NCBI RefSeq assembly: GCF_040807025.1
Contig: NC_090946.1
Coordinates: forward strand, 81,032,641-81,096,640
Reading direction: 5' to 3'
Length of the DNA: 64,000 bases
Origin: Struthio camelus
Taxonomy: Eukaryota; Chordata; Aves; Struthioniformes; Struthionidae
Shown: one piece after another, positions 52,201 to 62,600 of the stretch
Numbering within the stretch: the first letter of the stretch is position 1
Layout of the letters: each line of letters opens with the position of its first letter
Position numbers and translations under genes: made by a program
Notes under the pieces: generated by a model
What the model was told of the DNA's origin: nothing
The model's input: only the letters and a program-made list of their open reading frames with translations
The model's database searches: none

Positions 52201-55200
52201 TGAGCGGAATTAGGAATCATTGCTGCGAGCGCAAGCATGAATAAACAGAGTATCTAGAGAAGGTAAGAGAAATCTTGCTTCTGTATAAAGGCTACTGAGT
52301 GCTCAGTCCTAGAAATTAGACTTGAAAAAGGATGTGGAAACAGTGGGGAGAATCCAAGCAGGGGCTGCAACACAGGTCAGGGAACTGGGAAAAATAGCTT
52401 TCTGGCAAGGAGCGCAACTGAAGGCAGTTTATTAAAGGAAATAGTTGAAAGCATCTTGATCATTGTCTATAGATGCTAATACCGGAAGACTCGAGAAAGC
52501 AAAGCAAGCAAACAAGACTTGCAAAGACCTAGCAAGATTCATTGACTGAAAGGGGAGGTTTTTAGGAGGGTGATGGTCTTCAGAATGATTGTGGGGGGAA
52601 AAAAAATCTCAAGTGGTGTCTCTCTCTCTGTCTCCTCTCATGCCTGTGGGTTTTCAGTCTTTTGCTACTTGATTGGACCAGTGAAAAATCCTAGACCTAG
52701 GAAGGACTAGTGTCCAGAGCTGAGTCTCACAGAAGCAATTTACCTGCAACACCAGAGCTCTATTACCAAGACTTGTTGATGTGGGGAAGGAGGAATATGT
52801 GTATTTCTCTAGTAGAAAGCATTGGTCGGTTCAGTAATGTTGGGAACGAGAGCTTTTGCCAGGCATTTGCATTTGCTCCCCTGTGTTGTTACAGAGCGTT
52901 AGTTCGACATGGCTGCATTCATCATAGAAGATGCATTCTCCTGGAGTTTTTTTTTTTTTTTCCTCTCCGCAGCGGGTTATGGAAGCTGGTACTGAGAAAC
53001 TTCTCGTATGGACTGAGTGAAACGTACAGAGCGTGTTTTCTTGGCGCGCAGGTGAAGCAGCTGCAGAGGTTCATCCCTGAGATCACCATCAATGATATAC
53101 TCAGGTGAAAAACACTTTTTTGTTCGTAGCATACAGTGGACTGTTAAACCTCTTATTCTGAACACTAGTAAATGTATCATTAACTTACTCTGAAATATGT
53201 TTCCCAACACAGAAGCATCCAGATGCTTTCCGCAGCAACATCTTTTCATATTGTGTATGTTTGCGTACAGACGAGTTTGATGAAGATTTGTGTGACTTCA
53301 TGTACTCTCCCTAGGCTGATATTCACATACGTGACATATTCACCACCAAAAAAGAAAAAAAATCTTCATCCTAATGACATATCCGGTAGCATGAACATAG
53401 TTTGAGCTCACAAAGGAGGCAAAACACTAATGAAATTCACAGGCGAAGCCAGACTGGGAGTTGTTACTGATATTACTAGAGGGAGGGAGATAGCATATTA
53501 GGGACCCCTGGCTAAATTTTTTTTTTAGTTAGGAAGAGAGAAGGCTGCTAATTGACCCTGAGAAGGGAGAAGATGGTTTAAAGCATAGCTGCTTAATGAG
53601 GAGAAGGAAGGTGGAAAGCTTTAGGGCTGGAAGAGATCTAGAGGTGGCAGAGGTTGTAGGAAGGTGCTTGCACCTCTGTGTATTGTAGGAGGAGGAGAAC
53701 AGTGCTGTTTTTACATGTGTGCTGGAGAGCACTATGTCTTCAGGTGAAGGATTGAATACTGCCTTAGTTTGATCACCTCAATAAAATTGTATTCAGCTTC
53801 TCAAAATATGGAGAGATGAACAGATTCAAAGGAGTTTAGAAATGATGAGGCGTCTGAAGAGACCTTGTGAGGAAAACTAAGGCATTTAAATACGTGGAGT
53901 TGGGTTTAATTGTCCAAACATTTCGAGGGAGAAAAATCTGGAATAAGAAAGGCTCGAGCACGGTAAAAAGGAGCTATCCAGTTCTTGCATTATAAAGTTG
54001 TCCTGAAGTTCATGTTTGATGAGGCTTGCTATTTCACAATAAAGGGTTTCCTTTGGAAAACAGAGGGAAGGAAAACACCTTCACAACCAGGAATAATACA
54101 GAAAATCCTCTGCCTGGGCACCTGCCCTTGTTTTACCCTGATGACTGTGGGACATCTCCCACCCTGCCTCACAAGGGGTTGAAGCTTCCTGTGCTCCCCC
54201 AAAGGCCAGCCTGGATTTTGACTCCACAGCCTGGCTTCGTTACTTCCCCTGAGCCTCTTCACCGGGTCTGAACAAAGTGAATTTCCTTACTTCAGGAAAC
54301 TCAGAGTGTATAACCTGGAGGAATAAGATGAAATGGAGAAGGGTAGATTTTATGTTAACCTATAAGGATGTTTTACAGCAGGAAGAATTAGTAGCTTCTG
54401 GAGCATTTCTTAAATGCTGTAATATTACCTTATTGCTTTGGAGACTTAGAACTAAACAGGCTGGGAGACTGGACTGATCTCCCCGGCCTTGTTGGCGGAC
54501 GACGGTTTGCAAATCTGAGCCTGTGGGAGAGAGAAATAAGGAGAAACTCACTATTCAGGACTGGAGAGACGGAGTCCCTGAGCTGCAAATTGTTGGTGAC
54601 TGGAGAATATTTGAAAGAAGTCTTTGGTGCTTTTCCTGTTCTTATAGTATCAGCATTTGACTGTGGCTGGAGGCAAGGTACTTGATTAGGTGGGTCTTCA
54701 GTCTGACCCAATATGAATGTTCCTCTCCTTATAAGGGTAGGATAGCAGAAATTTCCACTTTGAGGATTATTTTTCAGTAAAATGGTACTCTTCTTGTCTC
54801 TAACTCTAAACAAACAATGTGTTTATGGTTATTTGCGAAACCAGCTGAGATGGTAACCTGCAGTAAGGTGTTACAGAACAGCAGGACAAGCAATAGCTGT
54901 GGAATGAAAGCAAATTTCCTAGGCTGACTTGGAGTCAATGAAGTGTAGTAGCTTTGTTTTTGTCACCAGAGGGTCACAGAAACTCTGACAAGGCGCACAA
55001 TTTTACAAAATTAGTCTATTCTGAGCTATTATGTCAGATCTCTGCCTATCTGCCTATGTATTATCTCTGAGGAGAATTTGATGTCGTTTACTGCAGTACT
55101 TTCACCTCTGAGATAAGATGTGGGAGCCACAAATGTTCACACGTCCCTTATGCTCCTCAGTTCTCTAAAGAAGTGCTAGTGCCCTTTACAGTCATCCTAG

Positions 55201-56938
55201 CCATCCTTCTGCAGTCTTTATTGTCATCTTTTCTAAAACTAGCATTGGGAAAATATTAGTGCTTATTACTCGCACAGAAAGTCCATGCGCCGGTATCAGT
55301 ACATTTTTCTGTTTATGGTTCCTCACTACTGGGAAAGGTTCATTGGCCTGCCATAGAAAAGCTTGGTCTTAATGGGGCCTTAAAATGCAGCAGAAATCCT
55401 TAAACTCTTACAGTTGCTGACCGTCAGAGAGCTGCTGCATCGAGCTCAAGATGGCAGGTAGTTGTGCCCTCGGAGGATTTAGAAAGAGCGTGGTTAGCTT
55501 GTGAAAAGCTGCAGCCCTGCGGTTTTTCTTTCACGTGGGTACATCTGTTGCACGGTGTTCAGTGGTTTTGATGCTCCCTTAAGATTTGGATGGTCAGGTT
55601 CAGTTCCCTGCTTTGCCTTGCGACCTTGGGCAAACTCTGCAAATTTATCTACCTGAAGAAATTTAGCAGATGTAATTTTATAATATGATAGCCTGGAATA
55701 ACTTCCTGAGTGGGTGTACTTATCTGGGCTAAATGTGTCTGCCAGCAAGTGAAACCACCCCTCCCTCCTTTTTACCAGTAAGGGAAATGCTAGAAAATTT
55801 ATCTATGTACATGAGTTTCTATTTTTGGTTTTTCCTTGCTGCTTCATCTGCAAAAGGAGGTTTATGGCACTTCCGAACTTCCACTGGAGAGAATGCTATG
55901 CTAATAAATGCTTTAAAAGATTATTAGGCACTTGACACTGTGATAGTGAAGACCACAGACATTTCTGTAAGCAATGATCATATCATGAACTTTTAATCTG
56001 TTGAGTAGGCTTAATGAATATAGATGCTCCCTCTTTTGGCACATGCTATGAAGGTGTTGGCAGTGAAGTAGTCTTATCGAGCCTTATGATCACGCACCTG
56101 TTTAGCTGTCAAACGAAACGAATACGGTTAGGTACTGCGCAAATTGCACAGCCATAAAACATTTTCAGGGTGTGTTACACGTTCCTTGCCATGGGAAAAC
56201 CGTGGCACTACAAATGGTGCAATGCATTCATGTCATGAAAGACAAAGAATGGCTTGTGAGTAAATACCTTTGCGTTTCTTGACAGAAGCGATAGCTGGAA
56301 AAAATACAGATGTTTGTGGCCATTTATATAATCGTTATTGTTGGTCTTGATGCTAATAATTATTCTTTGAAACTCAGAAAAACGTGCCACAGGTTGGATA
56401 AAAGCTGTATAATTTTAAAATCCGTGTGACTTTGGTTTAGATCTGTCTTTTTGATCTAGAACGAGGCAGACTTGTGTTGTCTTTTTGTCGTCTGTTTCTG
56501 TGGAATGTAGAAGCTTCACTGGCTCCCTAATCTTACACAGAGGGATCCACAGGCTAAAAAGTGTGATTTTTTTTAAACATGTGTTTACAGGTGCTTGTAA
56601 TTGATTCCTCGGTCCTCCTTTACATTTTGTGAAAGAAGTCACTCTTGCTAGCCTTAGCCTTCATCATAGTCCAGTGAAGCTGGCTGGACAGTTAACTTAT
56701 AACATTTCCTCTCTAATGGTGAGCTCTTCCTTTGCTTTGCAGGGGTCCATCTGGAGTGAGAGCCCAAGCGCTGGACAGCGATGGAAATTTGGTAGATGAC
56801 TTCGTATTTGATGGAGGCACCGGAGATATCGGAAGCAGAATTCTTCATGTCAGAAATGCCCCTTCTCCTGCTGCTACCTCTTCCCTTGCCATCGCGAAAA
56901 TGATTGCGGATGAAGTGAAGCAAAGATTTGAATTGTGA
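40184..56938 (+). CDS. L2HGDH: L2HGDH, L-2-hydroxyglutarate dehydrogenase, mitochondrial (10 coding exons, 453 aa)
   Basis: FAD-dependent mitochondrial enzyme that oxidises L-2-hydroxyglutarate to 2-oxoglutarate, a metabolite-repair reaction; its loss in humans causes L-2-hydroxyglutaric aciduria. Ten exons join in frame to 453 residues (human 463). Seen: an Arg/Ala-rich N-terminus without acidic residues (1-39), fitting a mitochondrial presequence; dinucleotide-binding [12 protein letters not shown] with Gly45/47/50; [16 protein letters not shown] (78-93), the strongly conserved family motif; [45 protein letters not shown]; and C-terminal [16 protein letters not shown] ending QRFEL. Start set at the first ATG (40184); the ATG at 40208 has the stronger Kozak and would remove eight residues. 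Exons: 40184-40293, 40484-40599, 42394-42545, 45075-45206, 47378-47540, 47994-48028, 49604-49771, 51545-51702, 52973-53104, 56743-56938. Confidence 0.96.
40206..40216 (+). promoter_or_regulatory. YY1-like motif over an L2HGDH ATG
   Basis: AAGATGGCGGC is a textbook YY1 site; its ATG (40208-40210) is also the second in-frame Met of L2HGDH. YY1 sites of this type and orientation usually lie just downstream of the transcription start. Confidence 0.6.
40484..40599 (+). CDS. L2HGDH: L2HGDH coding exon 2 (FAD-binding)
   Basis: Completes S37, then residues 38-75: [38 protein letters not shown]. Acceptor TTAACGCAG, donor GTACGC at 40600. Confidence 0.95.
42394..42545 (+). CDS. L2HGDH: L2HGDH coding exon 3
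   Basis: Completes A76, then residues 77-126, [20 protein letters not shown] to GIPYKQCGK. Acceptor TTTATGTAG, donor GTATAG at 42546. Confidence 0.95.
43210..43930 (-). mobile_element. CR1-like LINE remnant (longest copy in the window)
   Basis: About 0.7 kb of + strand text matching the reverse of sauropsid CR1-type elements. It runs from 'aagcagttccagaggtcaac' and 'cccctagtccttgtgttgga' through 'aattttatctctcttcctcc', 'gacgcagcg...gtggtcagac'-type and 'ttttgaccactactgggctg' blocks to 'cattgcatttcatctgctat'. The order of blocks follows the element, so this is one old insertion read antisense. No intact reverse-transcriptase frame. Ends approximate. Confidence 0.75.
45075..45206 (+). CDS. L2HGDH: L2HGDH coding exon 4
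   Basis: Residues 127-170, [20 protein letters not shown] to AKEPFCR. Acceptor TTTTCTGAAG, donor GTAAGG at 45207; both ends on codon boundaries. Confidence 0.95.
45207..47377 (+). other. L2HGDH intron 4
   Basis: About 2.2 kb, AT-rich unique sequence with a T-rich low-complexity tract at 46327-46365 and a perfect 19-bp tandem duplication at 47229-47266. Confidence 0.7.
46327..46365. repeat. T-rich low-complexity tract
   Basis: Interrupted poly(T) of about 39 bp in L2HGDH intron 4. No element is recognisable beside it, so it is called simple sequence. Confidence 0.8.
47378..47540 (+). CDS. L2HGDH: L2HGDH coding exon 5
   Basis: Residues 171-224 plus one base: [20 protein letters not shown] to [12 protein letters not shown]. 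Acceptor CGTTTCAG, donor GTAAGA at 47541. Confidence 0.95.
47541..47993 (+). other. L2HGDH intron 5
   Basis: 453 bp, GT-AG, unique AT-rich sequence. Nothing else seen. Confidence 0.7.
47994..48028 (+). CDS. L2HGDH: L2HGDH coding exon 6 (35-bp micro-exon)
   Basis: Completes G225, then [11 protein letters not shown] (226-236). Acceptor TATTACAG, donor GTAAGA. At 35 bp it is easy to miss, but phase and sequence (human MQYPIVIKNTK) fit exactly. Confidence 0.9.
48029..49603 (+). other. L2HGDH intron 6
   Basis: About 1.6 kb. It contains an A24 tract followed by A-rich sequence (48607-48680) and, at 48951-49343, a GC-richer segment with an unexplained 130-codon open frame (see findings). Confidence 0.65.
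48607..48680. repeat. Poly(A) and A-rich tract
   Basis: 24 consecutive A from 48607, then A-rich sequence. It could be the tail of an old retrotransposed sequence on the + strand, but the sequence before it is not recognisable. Confidence 0.75.
49604..49771 (+). CDS. L2HGDH: L2HGDH coding exon 7
   Basis: Residues 237-292, [19 protein letters not shown], then [18 protein letters not shown] to KGNIYP. Acceptor TTTCCCTAG, donor GTATGT at 49772. Confidence 0.95.
49772..51544 (+). other. L2HGDH intron 7
   Basis: About 1.8 kb of unique sequence with a small GC-richer patch near 50.45-50.63 kb. No feature supported. Confidence 0.65.
51545..51702 (+). CDS. L2HGDH: L2HGDH coding exon 8
   Basis: Residues 293-344 plus two bases: [37 protein letters not shown] to DAVLY. 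Acceptor CTGCTTTAG, donor GTAATC at 51703. Confidence 0.95.
51703..52972 (+). other. L2HGDH intron 8
   Basis: About 1.3 kb of unique sequence ending in the long T-tract of the exon 9 acceptor. No feature supported. Confidence 0.65.
52973..53104 (+). CDS. L2HGDH: L2HGDH coding exon 9
   Basis: Completes S345, then [20 protein letters not shown] to [11 protein letters not shown] (346-388). Preceded by a run of about 17 T and TCCTCTCCGCAG; donor GTGAAA at 53105. Confidence 0.94.
53105..56742 (+). other. L2HGDH intron 9
   Basis: About 3.6 kb, mostly unique. A CR1-like remnant in sense orientation lies at about 53745-53960. Short open frames have no recognisable product. Confidence 0.65.
53745..53960 (+). 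mobile_element. CR1-like LINE remnant (sense to L2HGDH)
   Basis: Reads like the sense strand of a CR1-type 3' region: 'gaaatgatgaggcgtctgaa' and 'gagaccttgtgaggaaaact', then 'gagttgggtttaattgtcc' and an 'agggagaaaaatctgga' block. Strongly decayed; boundaries approximate. Confidence 0.55.
56743..56938 (+). CDS. L2HGDH: L2HGDH last coding exon
   Basis: Completes R389, then [36 protein letters not shown] to KQRFEL; TGA at 56936-56938. Acceptor TTGCTTTGCAG. Confidence 0.96.
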
Positions 56939-57160
56939 ACGATGGAAAGGTGCAATGGTTTTAGCCCTCATATGTGGAGCAGCTTGTCTGCACTGAATGA
57001 ACTCTACAGCCTGTAATGACAAAGATAAAGCAGGCAACTTCTTACTTGCAAGATCAGCGCTGGTATAGCTGTGTGCAAAACCAGCCATTGCAATGTTTGC
57101 CTTCGCAAGCCCACAACTTATAGACTTCCTGAATAAAGGAGTTACGATGCCTGATAAGAT
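56939..57160 (+). other. L2HGDH 3'UTR (inferred extent)
   Basis: Short UTR from the stop codon to just past the AATAAA at 57132. A compact 3' end is inferred from the signal only. Confidence 0.55.
57132..57137 (+). terminator. Poly(A) signal, L2HGDH
   Basis: AATAAA 194 bp after the L2HGDH stop codon, the first canonical signal downstream of it. Confidence 0.6.
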
Positions 57161-58950
57161 CTAGTGCTACACTGACATCTGCAAGAAACGAGCACACGGC
57201 CAATTTACGGTAGAGGCTGCCTCATTCATCCAAGCAGGGAAAGCCTGCGGAGGGGCTGGTGCTGGGCTTTCAGCGAGGGTCCTAGCGCAGTTGTGGGCCA
57301 CAGATGGAGCACGAAGAGCTGCTCTGGGTGGGTTGCCCACGCTGACTTCCCATGCCTCTTCCTTGCACTCTGTTAGAGACAGGCTGATCCTCTGAAAAAC
57401 CACAAGCACGGGGAAGTTCTGTGTGCTTTCTCTCCGTCTCTCTTTATATCGATTTGGAGCGTTCAATCCCCTAACTTATATTAAAATAATGGAGATAGAA
57501 GGATAAGCAGTGCTTAAGGGTTCTGCAAATATGGAATTAAGGACTTTATTATAGACTGAAAACAAAATTCAGAGCCTGCTACATGAATGTAGAGTGTTTC
57601 AGTGAAAAATAAGCCTAACAAGGGATTACCAAATCCAAGTCAATTTTAGATATGTGATTCAGATATGCAGTCTGTCTGATCTGTCTCTCTTTTTGTATAC
57701 AGCTGAAATCAAAATGTATGCATAAACAGTCTTTTTTCATCTAACCTAAACTTGGGAAGTCAGCACTGATCAAGAACTACTTTGGTGGGTGGGTTTGTTT
57801 TTTTCTTTTGAGTACTGGTAATTCAAAAGCAGCTCATCTTTGTAGAGCGTGTTGAGCAATCCAGTGCAAATGGTCCTTATAAAAGCAAATGTGAAGGGAG
57901 GGAAGCTACAGAAACCTGTCTTAATTGAGTCACGTTGCATACCGCTTCCCTTAGCGCTCAAATAGCAATGAGTCAGGAAGGTTTCCCATTTCCCACATGT
58001 CTGGCAAGAGGGGAGCTTAGAACGTACTGGTTACTCTTGTGAACTCTTAGGCGTCCTTGAAGCATTATCAAAGGTGCACCTGGAAGAGGATCTGTATGGA
58101 GAACGTGCTTTGAACTATAGAGAGCTGTTAAACAAATTTGGTACTAAGCTAACTGAGTATCTTGGTGTGTTCTGCATAATTGCTGCCAAAAAAAGAAAAA
58201 AAAGAATTATGTGGCCCCAGGGACAAAGTACTTCAGAATACTTTTAAAGCAGATGTTCACAGGATGTTGGGTAATACAGATAATCGTGGGTAGTTTGCTA
58301 CCAGGCAATTTGCCATATTCTTTTTTTTTTTTAAGTTACTTTCTGCACTTCTCTAACATGCATGAGGGAGTGTGTTAGCAGAGGAGGTCAGGTGTGCTGG
58401 CTGATCTGTTCTCTCTGTACAGGGCTGAGCAACTCTTGAGACTGCAAGGGCTTAACTTTTCCTTTTTTTTTTTTTTTTTTTTCCTCCTCCTGGTGACATC
58501 TAGTTCACTAGAAAAGTGACCCCCATATAAGGGCACCTCGGAAATTCAAATCATCGGTTCCTCAAAGAGAAGCTTCGAGCATTATTTTTAGCCACGATTA
58601 AAACCAGACAAAGGTTTAGGTCTTCCAAACGCTCATAGGGCGCACAGCTGTGCAGAAGTCCCGTCTTCGCAAGGAAACAATCGCATCTTCACTCCTTTCC
58701 AGAAATGTTGCCTATCAACGGTAAATACTGCAAAAAGATTGCAAAAGCAACTTCCTCCCACGCAAGGTGTGGCCCTGACATGTATTAACAGAATAAAGAA
58801 CATTAAAACGTAAAGCAGTCATACTATGGTGAATCTGAAGTCAGCGCGCTTAACTGACCGGCCCTCTGTGCTCCCCCGTCGTTTGGTTGCTAGTTCGTTG
58901 TCGGGAGAGGATTATTTTTCGGTAGAGTTGAACTGAAGCTCACGAATTTT
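57161..58950. other. L2HGDH-SOS2 intergenic region
   Basis: About 1.8 kb of AT-rich unique sequence with a T-tract of 20 at 58463-58482. A minus-strand open frame at 57167-57466 has no recognisable product. Confidence 0.65.
58463..58482. repeat. Poly(T) tract
   Basis: 20 consecutive T upstream of the SOS2 CpG island; simple sequence. Confidence 0.85.
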
Positions 58951-59128
58951 TACGTAGAATGCTGTGAAATACTTAACGTTTTTAAGCGAGGCGAACTTTT
59001 TAAAAGCGAAGGGGCGGGGAGGGGGGCGGCGGTCGGATCTTGCCGCCTCGGAGGCCGGAGCGAGAGGCGCCCTGTCAGCGCCCTCCCCGCCCCCCTCAGC
59101 AGCCGGCGGGAAGAAGCGGCGGCGCCCG

Positions 59129-59147
59129 CCCGCCAGGGGGCGCCGCG
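59129..59147 (+). promoter_or_regulatory. CTCF-like motif
   Basis: CCCGCCAGGGGGCGCCGCG matches the CTCF core (CCAGGGGGCGC) well. It sits in the SOS2 promoter, just upstream of the NRF1 motif. Confidence 0.6.
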
Positions 59148-59156
59148 GTGGCGGCG

Positions 59157-59168
59157 GCGCATGCGCAG
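59157..59168. promoter_or_regulatory. NRF1 motif
   Basis: GCGCATGCGCAG, an almost perfect copy of the palindromic NRF1 consensus YGCGCAYGCGCR, typical of CpG-island promoters. Confidence 0.7.
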
Positions 59169-59177
59169 ACCGCGAGG

Positions 59178-59195
59178 CGGCGGCGGCGGCGGCGG
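59178..59195. repeat. (CGG)6 triplet tract, SOS2 promoter/5'UTR
   Basis: Six uninterrupted CGG triplets about 290 bp before the SOS2 start codon. Confidence 0.85.
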
Positions 59196-59487
59196 TAGCG
59201 GGTCGCGACGAGCGGGCACGGCGGCGCCTCACGGCGAGCGGCCCGGAGCCCGGCCCCCTGCCGCGCCGGATGTGATGGCTGGCCGGGCGGGGGGGTGAGC
59301 CAGCGAGCCCAGCGCCGGCCCCGCATGAGGCGGCCGACAGCCCAGCGCGACCCGGCCCGGCGCTGACGAGCGGCGGCGGCAGCTTCACCTCGGCGCCTCT
59401 CCTTTCCCCTCATGCCCCGGGCGCGGTAGCCGGCGGGGAGCGGCGAGGGCGGGCGGGCCCCATGCGGAGGAGCGGCCGGCGGGCGCC

Positions 59488-59574
59488 ATGCAGCCGCCGC
59501 CGCAGCCCTACGAGTTCTTCGGCGAGGAGAACGGCCCGAAATGGCGGGGGCTCTTCGTGCCCGCCCTGCGCAAG
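59488..59574 (+). CDS. SOS2: SOS2 coding exon 1 (rest of gene outside window)
   Basis: First 29 residues of Son of sevenless homologue 2, a guanine-nucleotide exchange factor that activates Ras downstream of receptor tyrosine kinases via GRB2. It reads [19 protein letters not shown] then [10 protein letters not shown], very close to mammalian SOS2 (MQQAPQPYEFFSEENSPKW). The start at 59488 (GCGCCATGC) is fixed by this similarity. Donor GTCAGT at 59575, on a codon boundary, so the next exon should begin VQEQV-like at the histone-fold domain; I did not find it in the remaining 4.4 kb. SOS1 is the paralogue; the neighbourhood and the short PPP stretch favour SOS2. Confidence 0.94.
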
Positions 59575-59587
59575 GTCAGTCCGCCCG

Positions 59588-59611
59588 CGGCGGCGGCGGC
59601 GGCGGCGGCGG
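59588..59611. repeat. (CGG)8 triplet tract, SOS2 intron 1
   Basis: Eight CGG triplets starting 14 bp after the SOS2 exon 1 donor. Confidence 0.85.
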
Positions 59612-62600
59612 GTGGGGCAGGCGGGCGGCACCTGCGCCTCCGGGCAGCCCTCCCCCACGCGCGACGCCGTGCTGAGGGGGAGGGGCGCGTGGGGCCTGCC
59701 ACCCACCCCCTTCCGCGTAACCGTCCCCTCGCGCGCACCCAGCTCCGCGCGTGGGGTGCGGCCTGCCCTGGGGCCGCCCCCCACCCCGCCGCCTTCCCCA
59801 CGCGTGTCGGCCGCGGGGCTGGGGCTGACCACGCTGCCGGGCCTGCTGCGGCCTCGTGTCGCCTCCCACCAGAGCCGCGTCCTGTTCTTCCCCCCCCTCC
59901 TCGTTCCTCAGGCGCGGCCGGCGGGACCCCGCTCCGCAGCCGTGACCTGCCTGGCCCCCCTTCCACCCTCCGTGCGTCCTGCCATCACCCGAGGCCCCTT
60001 CCCGTCTTCGCACCTGCCGTCCCACCCTGCCCGGGGGCGAAGATGCCCTCGGTACCCAGCAGGCTCCGCTTCTCCCGCCCGCTTTGCCGCCGCTCACCCA
60101 CGGCCCCCCGTCCGCCGGCGGGCTGCTCCCTTCGAGCCCACGGAGGCTCCCCCTCCCCGCTCCGAAACAGAGCGCCTGCGAGCGCTTGGCTGCGCCAACC
60201 TCTTGCGGACCGTGGCGTCGAGGGGCTGCCGACGCTTGGCCGCTCCTGGCGGCGTGAGCCTGCGGGTTAGGTTTCTGTGAGAGCGTAAACGGCTGCGGTG
60301 GGGTAAAGCCAGCCTGTGTTTTCATAAGAGAAACAACTGGCCCGCTGCATAAATGAGATAAACTGTGTGGGAGACCACTTAGTCGGTGGTGGGGGCGGGA
60401 GTTATCTTTCTGTTGCGTGGTTTTTTGTTTTTTGTTTGTTTTTTTTTTTTTCCTTTCGTGGCAGGGTAGTCCCCAGCTCGTGGCTGCTAGACAGGACGCC
60501 GCTCGCATCAGGGGGAACGACTCAAACTGAGGCTAGCGGGGAGCGCAGCGTGCCCTGTTCTTCGGTTAGGTGTCGTTCGCTTGTTACTGTCGCTCGTGGA
60601 TTGGCAAAGGTTGAGGATCGTTTATCTGTTTCCTAACAGAACAGGATACAGATCGGGATCTCTGGTGCAGGGTAGTACTGTAATACAAATAATTCAGACG
60701 CTCATGAGTGGTTTTTGTTTTTGTTTTGTTTTTTTTTCTTCCAAGAACAGTTTTAGTAATGCTGTCAGATCTATAGCGTGTAGAAGTGCAGGGCATAATT
60801 CTCTTTAAAAAACAATTTTTTGGTTAGCATTTGTGTCACTTGTATTAAAAGCTGGGGAAAGCAGTTAGTAGTCTTGTGGCTGTCATAAAAACCGCTCACC
60901 ATCTGCTTGAAAAATCCTGGATTTTCTCATTTTCACTCCTGAACCTCCTCTTGATGACAGTAGTTGCTCTCCAGTGTGCCTTGGGAAGCTTGAAGCCTGC
61001 CGTGCTGCTCTTCCTACCTGGAGTAGTTGCCAGTGGTTGAAACGTAAAACATCTTGACGCTAACCACATCCACCCAAGTGGGAGGGATAGCTATATCAGT
61101 TTGACCCAAGAGGATTTCTTTAAGTCTTTAAAGGTGTTTTTCTTATTCTAAAATAAAAATAATGTACAAGTTGGTGGATTAATGCTGCTCTTATAAATTC
61201 GTACTGTCACTCTGATCACTTGGTTTTGATAAAAAGAAATAGAACAGGAACTTGGACTTTCTAAAATAGAGAAAATAAATTATTAATACCAGTGGTTGCT
61301 TGTGGAAGTTTGTAGTTGCTTATAGGCGATTTTTTTTCCTCTTGGGAAAATTCCTTGTCTGGAGTACCCACCCTTTAGCATGAAGCAATCCTGCTGTAAT
61401 GTGCATTTCTTTTATGAACATGCAATATCAGTGAGTCAAAACAAAATTGTATCATTGTTCCAGGTATCGCGGTCAGGCTCTTAGCCACCATCAGTTTTAA
61501 AATCCTGTTGAAAAGATCAAATGCCTTAATATTGACATCGGAGATTATTGAACCAGAACACTTTTAAAAAATTATGGATTATTTTGTTTACATCTTGCAC
61601 TTTCACTTTAGGTAATGAGTTGAGAGCATTTCTGTTACTTACAGGATAGCTGGAAAATGTTGCACTGAAACCAAAGTGTGCACTAAAGCATCTGATTTTA
61701 TGTTGGTTTTGCAATTTATAAAGTGTTAATACAATTTTCAAATAGTTTATAAATGCGTTGCAAATAGATTTAAAAATCTGTGCTTGTCAACAAGTTCAGA
61801 TACTGTCTTTTCAAGCAGCATGCTTCCTGAAGCATTGAGCTTCAGGAGCGTTTCAGTTAAATACCTAGGATCAGAGTTTTTGAATTTCTGAACTGGCTTT
61901 TTATCACAGTAACCTGCTCTGCAGATGTAGAGAGAGTATTTTATTTCCCATTTTTGAAAGGCTTCCTTTTAATGAATGCTTCTTGAAATAGAGAAACTAG
62001 GAGTAGAAAAAGAGGAACATTTTTAGTTTTCCTTGTGTATCGTAAGGTGTGAGAAATCTTAATTCTAAAGCACAAAAGATGTGGAGTGGAATAACAAGTC
62101 AGTACAGTTCACTGACAACAGATAATATTTCCTGGCTTCTTGAATTTTAAGTCTATGCTTAGAAGAGCTCGATTCTCTTTCATTTGCATTCAGCAAGCTT
62201 AAGGTCACTTTTTTATCAAAACGACTTAAAACTATTGTTTTCACATTTAATTCTGTGCAGTTGACGCTTGACAGAAATCTTGAGTGAAAAAGATCTGGTA
62301 AAATACATCACTTTTTACTTTAATATGTAAAAAAAAAAAAGGTGAGAGACTGTCCTTTGAACAGTATTCAATAGGCATATAAGCAGTTATATGTAACCTT
62401 AAGTAGTGCAGAGTGCTAAATTATACCTACCGGCAGGAGTCGTCTTAGGAGGAGGGGGAAAAAAAAAGGCAAAACCAAAGACCTGATTAAAATATAAATT
62501 TTTATTTTTTGTATTTAAATCACTGTGTCCTTAGCGCTGCCACCCTGGAATCCAGTAAGTTGAAACTTTTAGAGTAGTGTCATGTATTTCCTCTCTTCCA

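Larger units (their letters stand above)
59000..60250. promoter_or_regulatory. CpG island and promoter of SOS2
   Basis: Very CpG-dense block around the first SOS2 coding exon. It holds a CTCF-like motif (59129-59147), an NRF1 palindrome (59157-59168), CGG triplet tracts on both sides of the exon and GC boxes. No TATA box is visible. The transcription start probably lies between about 59.1 and 59.4 kb. Confidence 0.8.

Noticed and set aside
59462-60280. Long + strand frames of 260-272 codons from the SOS2 first exon
   Set aside because: They run through the SOS2 donor at 59575 into CpG-rich intron; only the first 29 codons of the 59488 frame are coding. The 59462 ATG is kept only as an upstream start codon.
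59576-60508. 310-codon minus-strand frame in the SOS2 CpG island
   Set aside because: Low-complexity Arg/Gly/Pro-rich translation typical of a CpG island read in the wrong frame.
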